Shown here piece by piece: positions 6,108 to 12,817 of a stretch of DNA of 14,161 nt. Position numbers and translations under genes: made by a program. The DNA comes from Candidatus Roizmanbacteria bacterium RIFCSPHIGHO2_01_FULL_39_8 (GTDB lineage: Bacteria > Patescibacteriota > Microgenomatia > UBA1406 > GWC2-37-13). The notes beneath the pieces are model-generated. The model did no database searches, was not told the DNA's origin, and was given only the letters and a program-made list of their open reading frames with translations. Position 1 is the first letter of the stretch. The number at the start of each line of letters is the position of its first letter. The stretch is from contig MFZI01000070.1 of the NCBI GenBank assembly GCA_001789355.1, positions 1-14,161 on the forward strand. Reading direction: 5' to 3'.

Positions 6108-7019
6108 ATGATCATAAAAACGTCGGACATCAACTCAATCGAGCCTTTCTTACCACATATTCCAAAACCAAGCCCTGATTCTCACAAGGGACAAAATGGC
6201 AGGCTTCTTGTAATAGGTGGTTCTCATCTTTTTCATTCTGCTTCTCTTTGGGCAGCAGAAATATCTTCCCATTTTGTAGACATGGTTCACTACTCGTCTG
6301 TTGAAGAAAATAATGAAATCTTTTTATCGCTCAAAAAACAATTCAGAAATGGTATGGTCATCCATAAAAAAGACCTCCTTTCGTATGTAGATGAAGACGA
6401 TACGATCTTATTAGGACCGGGGATGGTCCGAAAGAAAGATCAAATATCAAAGATCAAATATCAAAGATTTGAAGACATTTTGGACATCAAGGATGAAGGA
6501 GAATATACTTACCATTTAACTAAATATTTGCTAGAACATTTTCCGCAGAAAAAATTTGTCATCGATGCGGGGGCGCTTCAGATGATGGAGGCAGATTGGT
6601 TGAAAAAACTTCAGACGATGCCCATAATCACACCGCACCAGAAAGAATTTAAGTCATTGTTTAGGGTAGACATACAATCGTTAAGTTCGGATAAAAAGGG
6701 AGAGACAATCAAAAAATATGCGCACGAGTATAAATGTTTAATTCTCTTAAAAGCGATAGCTGATTTTATATCTGATGGAGACAAAACTATAGTGGTGCAA
6801 GGGGGAAACGCTGGATTAACTAAAGGTGGAACGGGAGACATCCTTGCAGGTCTTGCTGCTTCTTTATATACCAAATCAAATCCCCTCGAGTCGGCTGTCT
6901 TAGCCTCCTTCATACTCAAAAAAACTGCGGATAACTTGTTCCGGTCAAAAGCTTACTGGTATAATATTAGTGATATAATAAATAGCGTCCCTGAAACTAT
7001 TAAAGAATTGATAAGGTAG
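6108..7019 (+). CDS. nnrD: ADP/ATP-dependent NAD(P)H-hydrate dehydratase
   Basis: Repairs hydrated, inactive NADH and NADPH by nucleotide-dependent dehydration; a ribokinase-like fold of the YjeF C-terminal family. Of its 303 residues, HKGQNGRLLVIGGS (26-39) is the family's N-terminal signature. LLGPGM (101-106), VIDAGAL (151-157) and TPHQKEF (175-181) line the substrate site. GGNAGLTKGGTGDILAG (232-248) is the nucleotide-binding signature, with D244 the likely catalytic base. The epimerase (YjeF N-terminal) domain is absent, so it must be encoded elsewhere or be missing. A 14-bp sequence repeated in tandem (6437-6468) encodes residues about 110-121, in a stretch rich in Lys, Asp and Glu (108-132) that looks like a lineage insertion. 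The start ATG at 6108 lies 20 bp from the divergent alaS; no Shine-Dalgarno sequence is seen. Confidence 0.93.
   Translation: MIIKTSDINSIEPFLPHIPKPSPDSHKGQNGRLLVIGGSHLFHSASLWAAEISSHFVDMVHYSSVEENNEIFLSLKKQFRNGMVIHKKDLLSYVDEDDTILLGPGMVRKKDQISKIKYQRFEDILDIKDEGEYTYHLTKYLLEHFPQKKFVIDAGALQMMEADWLKKLQTMPIITPHQKEFKSLFRVDIQSLSSDKKGETIKKYAHEYKCLILLKAIADFISDGDKTIVVQGGNAGLTKGGTGDILAGLAASLYTKSNPLESAVLASFILKKTADNLFRSKAYWYNISDIINSVPETIKELIR
6437..6468 (+). repeat. 14-bp tandem direct repeat inside nnrD (2.3 copies)
   Basis: AGATCAAATATCAA occurs twice head to tail (6437-6450, 6451-6464), followed by the first four bases of a third copy. The unit length is not a multiple of three, so gain or loss of one unit would shift the nnrD frame. 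The core ATCAAATAT also occurs at the nnrD start (6101-6109). Confidence 0.9.
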
Positions 7020-7038
7020 GTAGTCAAAATTCAACAAG

Positions 7039-7473
7039 ATGAAAAAAGAGACAGTCATCGCGGTTTTTTTTGGTATTTTATTTGGAGCAGTAGTAGCCTT
7101 ATTTCTTATCGCTAAGAATAAAGAATTTCAATTTAATACGACAAAAACCATCGCACCAAGCGGCATTCTCAATCAAAAGGCAAAATCAAATCCCCTGGTT
7201 ACCGATATTTTGGAGATATCTGAACCCCAAAACAATAGTATCTTCAGCACAAACAGTGTACAGATAAAAGGATCGGCAGAAAAAAATTCATTAATAGTGA
7301 TTTTGTCTCCGATAAAAGAAATGATTTTTAGTAATGAACAAAAAGATTTTTCTGTTAATTTTCCTTTAGCTTTAGGTGAAAACGTCATCAATATAACTGT
7401 CCACTCAAGGAACAATAGAGTGAGACCCCAAGAAAAAGAATTACGTATTTATTATCTCGAAGCAGAACTATGA
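7039..7473 (+). CDS. Membrane-anchored protein with extracytoplasmic Ig-like domain
   Basis: A 144-residue protein. Residues about 5-25 form one hydrophobic membrane segment preceded by MKKE, so the rest should lie outside the membrane. Residues about 55-140 have the alternating pattern of a bacterial Ig-like beta-sandwich: a SEPQNNSIFSTNSVQIKG opening, then an FSVNFPLALGENVINITV run, then a closing LRIYYLEAEL strand. Such domains are common in surface proteins and often mediate binding; no catalytic motif is visible. It follows nnrD by 19 bp and its stop overlaps the next start (ATGA), so the two proteins are probably made together. No Shine-Dalgarno sequence is visible. Topology is clear; the Ig-like fold is a pattern-based call and the function is unknown. 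Confidence 0.75.
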   Translation: MKKETVIAVFFGILFGAVVALFLIAKNKEFQFNTTKTIAPSGILNQKAKSNPLVTDILEISEPQNNSIFSTNSVQIKGSAEKNSLIVILSPIKEMIFSNEQKDFSVNFPLALGENVINITVHSRNNRVRPQEKELRIYYLEAEL

Positions 7474-8171
7474 AAAAAATTATAATAATTCTGTTTTTCT
7501 TACTGATTTTTTCTGGCAGCGTCTATGCGCAGACGTTGACTCCATCCCCTGCGCAATCTCTTATTACTCCAACAAAATCTCAAGAACAGATAGACACCGA
7601 AACACTCAAGGAAAAAGTAGCATCAAAAGTTGCGGAATTGCGAGAAAAAAACAACAAGGCGGTAAGCGGATACATCAGTGAAAAGTCTGATTCTCAAGTG
7701 AAGATTAAAAGAGCAGGAAATGAAGAATATTTAGTTCGTATCGACAAGGATTTGACGAAGTTCTACCAGATAGCTGGCACACAGAAGAAGGAAGTGAATT
7801 ATGCTACATTTAAAAAAGACTCCTACATACTTGTGGAAGGTGTTATCAATGAGAAAGAAGTTGATGCCAATGCACTGTATTTGGATGAAGAATTTTTTGT
7901 CGCATCTGGTATGGTAACTGAGGTGAATAGCGATGAATTTTATATTCGAGTCGCCGGGAATGATAAAGAGAACTATACTTTAGATGTAGAAACATTTACA
8001 AAAGAGGATATGGTTAATATCAAGACTCTAGCGCTGGAAAAAATTGGATTCTCTAAAATCAAGGAAGGCGACACGATTCATTTTATCGCCAAGCAAGGTC
8101 TAGAAAAAGAGCCCAATCGTTTTCCTGCTCAAAGAATTCTAATCATTCCTCAAGAGTATTTCATAAAATAG
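7470..8171 (+). CDS. Secreted protein of unknown function, two repeated beta-rich modules
   Basis: A 233-residue protein. Residues 1-20 are a Sec signal peptide: KK, a hydrophobic core IIIILFFLLIF, and a VYA-QT cleavage site. A Thr/Ser/Pro-rich stretch to about 38 is followed by a charged helix (about 42-62, KEKVASKVAELREKNNKAV), and then two beta-rich modules at about 63-135 and 136-233. The modules share a pattern: a GYI or GMV start, a D/N-rich turn, then a YLVRIDKDL or YTLDVETFT strand. This suggests internal duplication of a small OB- or DUF5666-like barrel. No lipobox, active-site motif or second membrane segment is visible. It is coupled by ATGA overlap to the Ig-like membrane protein and precedes secA by 40 bp. 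Secretion is well supported; the role is unknown, and a surface complex with its partner is a guess. Confidence 0.75.
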   Translation: MKKIIIILFFLLIFSGSVYAQTLTPSPAQSLITPTKSQEQIDTETLKEKVASKVAELREKNNKAVSGYISEKSDSQVKIKRAGNEEYLVRIDKDLTKFYQIAGTQKKEVNYATFKKDSYILVEGVINEKEVDANALYLDEEFFVASGMVTEVNSDEFYIRVAGNDKENYTLDVETFTKEDMVNIKTLALEKIGFSKIKEGDTIHFIAKQGLEKEPNRFPAQRILIIPQEYFIK

Positions 8172-8211
8172 AGAATAGGAATTCTATTTACCAATTACTC
8201 ATTACTTTACT

Positions 8212-11010
8212 GTGTTTAATTTCTTTAAAAAATTCTTCGACTACAACGAGAAGGTAATTAATACACTAAAGAAAAAAGTCGAAGAGATTAGTTTGCTCGA
8301 AGATAAAGCGAGGAAACTCACTGATTTCCAATTTAAGAAAGAAACGGAGAAGCTCAAAGATTCGGTTCAATCGGGGAAGACAACACTCGATGACGTCTTA
8401 CCTTGGTCTTATGCTCTTGTCCGTGAAGCGGCAAGGCGGACCTTAGGGCAGAGACATTTTGATGTCCAACTGATGGCGGGTATTGCTCTGCATGAGGGAA
8501 AGATCGCAGAACAAAAAACAGGTGAGGGTAAAACACTTTCAGCAATCTCTGCCCTCTATCTAAATGCTCTTACTGGAAAAGGATCACATCTTGTGACCGT
8601 AAACGATTATTTGGCAAGGAGAGACGCGGGATGGATGGGTACTATTTTTCATTTTCTAGGACTCACTACTTCTGCTATTATTTCCGATAAATCTTACCTG
8701 TACGATCCTGCTTTTACTGAAAAGGATGCGAATGATTGGCGACTTCAACATTTAAGGCCAATCTCAAGAAAAGAAGCATACCTTGCCGACGTAACATACG
8801 GCATTAATAGCGAGTTTGGGTTCGATTACCTGCGTGATAATATGGCGAATTCGGTTTCCGAATTGGTGCAGAGAGAGTTTAATTTCGCAGTTATCGACGA
8901 AGCAGACTCGATACTTATCGATGAAGCCCGAACGCCGCACATAATTTCAGCTCCTTATGAGGAAGATACCTCAAAATATTATCGCTACGCAAAAATAGTG
9001 AAACAGCTCGATTCGAAAACAGACTATGTGATAGATGAAAAACTTCGCACTTCCAATTTAACCGAAGCGGGTATAAAAAAAATTGAATCAATTCTTGGCG
9101 TTACCAATGTATACGAAAAAGACTTTGAGTCCTTGTTTCATATAGAAGCTGCGCTCAAAGCAGAAACGCTTTTTAGATTGGATAAGGATTACATAGTAAA
9201 AGACGGAGAGGTTATTATTGTCGACGAGTTTACTGGAAGATTGTTATATGGCCGAAGATTTTCCGAAGGACTCCATCAGGCAATTGAGGCAAAAGAAAAT
9301 GTGACGATTCAGAGGGAATCAAAGACACTCGCCACCGTTTCACTACAGAATTATTTCAGAATGTATAAAAAGTTGGCGGGAATGACAGGAACAGCAGCGA
9401 CAGAGGCTGAAGAATTCCACAAGATCTATAAGACTGATGTGTTAGTGGTTCCTACCCATATGCCCATGGTACGAAAGGATAGTCCAGACATGATTTATAA
9501 GACCGAGCGAGCAAAGTTTAATGCAGTGGTCGAGACAATTGCCGAAAGCTATAAAATAGGGAGGCCTGTATTGGTAGGTACTACTTCGATTGAGAAAAAT
9601 GAATATTTGTCGAGCCTTCTCAAAAGAAAAGGTATCCCGCATGAATTATTGAACGCAAAAAACCATGAACGAGAGGCTATGATTATTTCCAATGCCGGGA
9701 AGAAAGGATCTATTACGGTTGCAACTAATATGGCCGGCAGAGGAGTAGATATCATTCTTGGTGGAGAAACACCAAGTAAATCTCAAAGCGAGTACAAAAA
9801 TAGGCAAAGAGAGTGGCAGAAGAGTCATGATGAGGTTGTGGAATTGGGTGGGTTATATGTCATGGGAACCGAGAGGCATGAATCGCGAAGGATTGATAAT
9901 CAGTTACGAGGAAGATCAGGCCGTCAGGGAGATCCAGGGGAGACGCGCTTTTTTGTCGCTCTTGAGGACGATCTCATGCGAATTTTTGGGGGAGAACAAA
10001 TTTCGAAACTCATGACGTTTTTTAATTTCCCTGAAGATCAACCGCTTACCCACTCGATGGTTTCGAAAGCAATAGAGCAGGCACAGGTGAAGGTTGAAGG
10101 ATTTAACTTTGATATAAGAAAACATCTGGTTGATTATGATGATGTACTCAATAAGCAAAGAGATATTATTTATACTTTGCGAAAAAAAATACTCGCGCTG
10201 TCTGAGAAAGATGAAAAACAGTTCAGAGAGACGGTTGACGAAGTATTCCAAGAGGAAATAGAAGTCCTTGTCAATGCGGTGCTCGGAACGGAAGAAATTA
10301 TTTCTAAAGACAGCTTGGTTAACCTGCACAAGGAATTAAACTTAATTTTCCCTATTGAGCTGGAGGACATTCAGAAATACGCAAGAGAAAGGGATACCGG
10401 TAAACTAGTCTCCTTCTTGCTTGAGAAAATAAAGAAAACCTATGATCAAAAAGAAAAAAAAATCGGGAAACAATTATGGAAGGAAATAGCGCGGATGATA
10501 TTCCTTAACACAATTGATAAATATTGGACGGAGCATTTGACCGCAATTGAAGATTTACGCGAAGGCATTAACCTACGCGGATATGCACAGATGGATCCGC
10601 TCGTCGAATACAAAAATGAAGCGTATTCTATGTTCGAGCGATTGGTGGGTGATATAAATTTTGAGGTGACAAGAAGATTATTTAAAATCGAGGTACAGAC
10701 GGGGACGCATACGCATCTTATTCAGCCGGAGCAACCTAAACAGCCGAAAATTTATAAATCTGCCTCCAGAGTCGACCCATTTTCGCAAGCTCAAAAAAAA
10801 CAGGAGACAGTACCAACGCAGTTGCCGTCTCCGGTTGGTCTCCCTCAGGGTTCGTCTACTCCAACGGTGGTTGAGCAACCTGCTTCGACCAGCCATTCGG
10901 GTTTCCGCATTATTCCACCTGGCCAGAAAACAGAACATAAACTTGGTCGTAATGATCCCTGTTGGTGTGGGAGTGGAAAAAAATATAAACGTTGTCATTA
11001 TCCTAATTAA
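8212..11010 (+). CDS. secA: Preprotein translocase ATPase SecA
   Basis: The motor that pushes unfolded proteins through SecYEG. At 932 residues it is slightly longer than E. coli SecA (901). The first nucleotide-binding domain has Walker A GEGKT (104-108) and DEAD box D229-E-A-D232. A loop at about 159-188 is longer than in E. coli SecA, a form seen in other bacterial groups. The preprotein-binding domain follows. NBD2 carries TNMAGRGVDI and the HESRRIDNQLRGRSGRQGD stretch with arginine fingers, then the helical scaffold and wing domains. A Pro/Gln/Ser/Thr-rich linker (about 845-910) leads to the C-terminal zinc-binding tail C917-W-C919-x8-C928-H929, which usually contacts SecB or the ribosome. 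The start is GTG at 8212, which gives the usual family N-terminus FNFFKKFFDYNEK. No Shine-Dalgarno sequence is visible; expression may run on from the upstream genes. Confidence 0.97.
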   Translation: MFNFFKKFFDYNEKVINTLKKKVEEISLLEDKARKLTDFQFKKETEKLKDSVQSGKTTLDDVLPWSYALVREAARRTLGQRHFDVQLMAGIALHEGKIAEQKTGEGKTLSAISALYLNALTGKGSHLVTVNDYLARRDAGWMGTIFHFLGLTTSAIISDKSYLYDPAFTEKDANDWRLQHLRPISRKEAYLADVTYGINSEFGFDYLRDNMANSVSELVQREFNFAVIDEADSILIDEARTPHIISAPYEEDTSKYYRYAKIVKQLDSKTDYVIDEKLRTSNLTEAGIKKIESILGVTNVYEKDFESLFHIEAALKAETLFRLDKDYIVKDGEVIIVDEFTGRLLYGRRFSEGLHQAIEAKENVTIQRESKTLATVSLQNYFRMYKKLAGMTGTAATEAEEFHKIYKTDVLVVPTHMPMVRKDSPDMIYKTERAKFNAVVETIAESYKIGRPVLVGTTSIEKNEYLSSLLKRKGIPHELLNAKNHEREAMIISNAGKKGSITVATNMAGRGVDIILGGETPSKSQSEYKNRQREWQKSHDEVVELGGLYVMGTERHESRRIDNQLRGRSGRQGDPGETRFFVALEDDLMRIFGGEQISKLMTFFNFPEDQPLTHSMVSKAIEQAQVKVEGFNFDIRKHLVDYDDVLNKQRDIIYTLRKKILALSEKDEKQFRETVDEVFQEEIEVLVNAVLGTEEIISKDSLVNLHKELNLIFPIELEDIQKYARERDTGKLVSFLLEKIKKTYDQKEKKIGKQLWKEIARMIFLNTIDKYWTEHLTAIEDLREGINLRGYAQMDPLVEYKNEAYSMFERLVGDINFEVTRRLFKIEVQTGTHTHLIQPEQPKQPKIYKSASRVDPFSQAQKKQETVPTQLPSPVGLPQGSSTPTVVEQPASTSHSGFRIIPPGQKTEHKLGRNDPCWCGSGKKYKRCHYPN

Positions 11011-11012
11011 TC

Positions 11013-11029
11013 AAGCACAATTTGTGCTT
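11013..11029 (+). terminator. Hairpin just after secA, weak terminator
   Basis: AAGCACAA (11013-11020) and TTGTGCTT (11022-11029) are perfectly complementary, allowing a 7-bp stem with a 3-nt loop 2 nt after the secA stop. Only a short T-run follows (TT, then T at 11030, then AGATC), so it is a poor intrinsic terminator; it might instead protect the 3' end. Confidence 0.4.
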
Positions 11030-11059
11030 TAGATCACGGCGATTTCTTTGGACAAAAAG

Positions 11060-11065
11060 TACAAT
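11060..11065 (+). promoter_or_regulatory. Candidate -10 for the NDT-like gene
   Basis: TACAAT lies 8 nt before ATG at 11074, predicting a start at A11072 and a 2-nt leader. No convincing -35 or extended -10 is present, so the call rests on similarity in position to the other first genes in the window. Confidence 0.35.
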
Positions 11066-11073
11066 AGAAGTAC

Positions 11074-11628
11074 ATGAATGTTTATTTCACTGCTTCGATC
11101 GTAGGAAGAGATCGAAATCTCCAGAACTACCGGAAGATTATTGACATTTTAACTACTAAGGGTTTCAAAGTGATGTCTGACCATATCATGAACACCTCTC
11201 CGGAAAAAATCAGAATGGAAACTAAGGAAGAGAGGTTGAAGTTTCATTCGCAGCTTGAAAAAAACATTAGGTCGGCTGATTTTATGGTAATAGAGTCGAC
11301 GTTTCCAAGTATCAGCGTTGGATACGAGATTTCGATCGGTCTTCACTTCAGGAAGCCTGTACTCATTTTGTATTCAAACGGCGATCCTCCGTCGCTTCTT
11401 GCCCATCATGCAGATGAAAAACTGATATGCGAAAAATATACGCCGGATACCGTCAAAGAGATAATAGATGACTTCGTGAATTACATCGAGGGAAAACAGG
11501 ACACACGATTCACTTTTTTTATTACTCCGGAAATTGCTCACTTTCTTGAAAAAAAATCACAGAGAGAAAAGCTCCCAAAGTCAGTTTACCTGCGGAAGCT
11601 TATAGAAAAAGAAATGAAAAATAAATAA
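11074..11628 (+). CDS. Nucleoside 2-deoxyribosyltransferase-like protein with ribbon-helix-helix-like tail
   Basis: A 184-residue soluble protein. The first ~135 residues resemble the nucleoside 2-deoxyribosyltransferase/SLOG-like Rossmann fold: an opening strand MNVYFTASIVG and a middle ADFMVIEST (68-76). They continue with SVGYEISIGLHFRKPVLILY (81-100), in which E85 sits where these enzymes carry the catalytic Glu. Members cleave or exchange the N-glycosidic bond of nucleosides or nucleotides. Residues about 145-184 (FTFFITPEIAHFLEKK, then LPKSVYLRKLIEKEM) have the strand-helix-helix pattern of ribbon-helix-helix DNA-binding proteins. The combination suggests a nucleotide-binding or nucleotide-cleaving protein that dimerises or binds DNA; this is inference. 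It follows secA by 63 bp with its own -10 and no Shine-Dalgarno sequence. The fold family is moderately sure, the tail less so. No toxin or antitoxin partner is evident. Confidence 0.65.
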   Translation: MNVYFTASIVGRDRNLQNYRKIIDILTTKGFKVMSDHIMNTSPEKIRMETKEERLKFHSQLEKNIRSADFMVIESTFPSISVGYEISIGLHFRKPVLILYSNGDPPSLLAHHADEKLICEKYTPDTVKEIIDDFVNYIEGKQDTRFTFFITPEIAHFLEKKSQREKLPKSVYLRKLIEKEMKNK

Positions 11629-11675
11629 TGGCGAATGCACAGCGGTGATGTATAGGAAAAGAGCCTAAACACAAC

Positions 11676-11681
11676 TAAACT
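11676..11681 (+). promoter_or_regulatory. Possible -10 for the 375-residue unknown gene
   Basis: TAAACT lies 10 nt before ATG at 11692, the same spacing as in nnrD. No -35 is recognisable 17 bp upstream. It favours the ATG at 11692 over the GTG at 11686, because only 4 nt would separate it from the latter. Nothing else is visible in the 57-bp gap. Confidence 0.25.
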
Positions 11682-11691
11682 AAGTGTGTTC

Positions 11692-12813
11692 ATGCATGAG
11701 ACATTTATCCCTATTCCTGAAGCTATGATTGAATCTACTTTGGAAACAAATATTCCAGCCAAAAAAATAGAAACTGCCAGAGAATTTACCAAGCAAGTTC
11801 CTTTTCCACAGGTAGTTTTAGCTGGATTGAAGGATATAGGCTTTCAAACTCTTGATGAAGCGATAAGGCATATCCCACCGCGTTACTTGTTGTCATGGCT
11901 TTCGTGGAGGTACTCATTGATAGTTGCCAATCCTTCCTTGCCTATTGACAGAGAGACGAGGCAGGAGAGTCCTTTGGAAAAAAAATTCGACGGAACATAT
12001 GATATTAATAGCGCGAAGGCAAGTTTAAAACTTCCTCCAACAGGATTTGAAGGCTATTTTGTAGGAAAGGATGAAGACAATATACACGAGGTAGCTGCGG
12101 TCTTATTAGGTTTGCACGGTGATTCATCCTATGGAGGCGAAACACTGGCAGATACGGTATTACCCGGAAGCTTGACAGTTCGCAATGAGTTACTCAAAAA
12201 AATTAAAGAACAGGACAAAGCAAAAATTATAGACCAGATGGTTAAACTAAAAATCCCTACGAAACTAGATTCTTCGGGCGTCGCGACTTATATCGGTATT
12301 CTTGGAGATCTTTCATTGAGAAATATAGCTTTGCAGCACAGATTTGATGATCCAACCAGGGTAAACCGTTTTTTTAAGTTATTAACTTCGAATGAGGTCA
12401 ATTCAGTTCAAGATATTTCGGCATTGATTGAATTAGATTCAGTCTTTGGATCGATGATTGGCCGATTGAGATCACTTCTAAATGGAAATAAGAAAGGAGA
12501 GGCTTGGCAAAAGCAAACACATGACGTTGTAGAAAGATACATTGGTGCGTTAGCCTATGAGATGGCAGAGTCAAAAATCAGGGAAAGATTTAATCTGCCT
12601 CCATCCATGACTACCCAAAATCAATTTGGTGGCGATCATCCGAGTTGGGCGAATTTGCCAAGAGAATTAAACATTTCTCTTGATGGAAAAAACCCTGTCA
12701 TATTGAATGTACAACGAGGGTACGCATTTGCAAGCTTAGTTGGCAAAATGGGAAATCCTCTTGTTCGAAGCGCGATGCCCGGGATGAGAAGGATCGCTCA
12801 AATCGTCATATAA
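11692..12813 (+). CDS. Hypothetical protein, not recognised
   Basis: I do not recognise this protein. It has 373 residues from ATG at 11692 (375 if GTG at 11686 is used). It has no signal peptide and no convincing membrane segment, and looks soluble and mainly helical. Points visible: a FPQVVLAGLKDIGFQTLDEAI stretch near residue 40 that could be a small helical unit, and a Trp/Tyr-rich YLLSWLSWRY near 70. Further on are a glycine-rich GLHGDSSYGGE near 140, a long charged helical middle (about 165-300), and an Asn/Gly-rich MTTQNQFGGDHPSW near 320. Cysteine is absent. Coding is supported by the long uninterrupted frame, the absence of a competing reading, and the tight fit to glmS (stops 4 bp apart, convergent). 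Codon use looks like that of its neighbours. It may be lineage-specific; I assign no function. Confidence 0.75.
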   Translation: MHETFIPIPEAMIESTLETNIPAKKIETAREFTKQVPFPQVVLAGLKDIGFQTLDEAIRHIPPRYLLSWLSWRYSLIVANPSLPIDRETRQESPLEKKFDGTYDINSAKASLKLPPTGFEGYFVGKDEDNIHEVAAVLLGLHGDSSYGGETLADTVLPGSLTVRNELLKKIKEQDKAKIIDQMVKLKIPTKLDSSGVATYIGILGDLSLRNIALQHRFDDPTRVNRFFKLLTSNEVNSVQDISALIELDSVFGSMIGRLRSLLNGNKKGEAWQKQTHDVVERYIGALAYEMAESKIRERFNLPPSMTTQNQFGGDHPSWANLPRELNISLDGKNPVILNVQRGYAFASLVGKMGNPLVRSAMPGMRRIAQIVI

Positions 12814-12817
12814 CGTC

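Noticed and set aside
8174..8190. Small inverted repeat AATAG/CTATT before secA as a terminator
   Set aside because: Five A/T-rich base pairs and no U-run; too weak to support.
8686..8775. Insertion-like loop in SecA (about residues 159-188)
   Set aside because: Longer than in E. coli but of a kind seen in SecA of other bacterial groups, so not novel.
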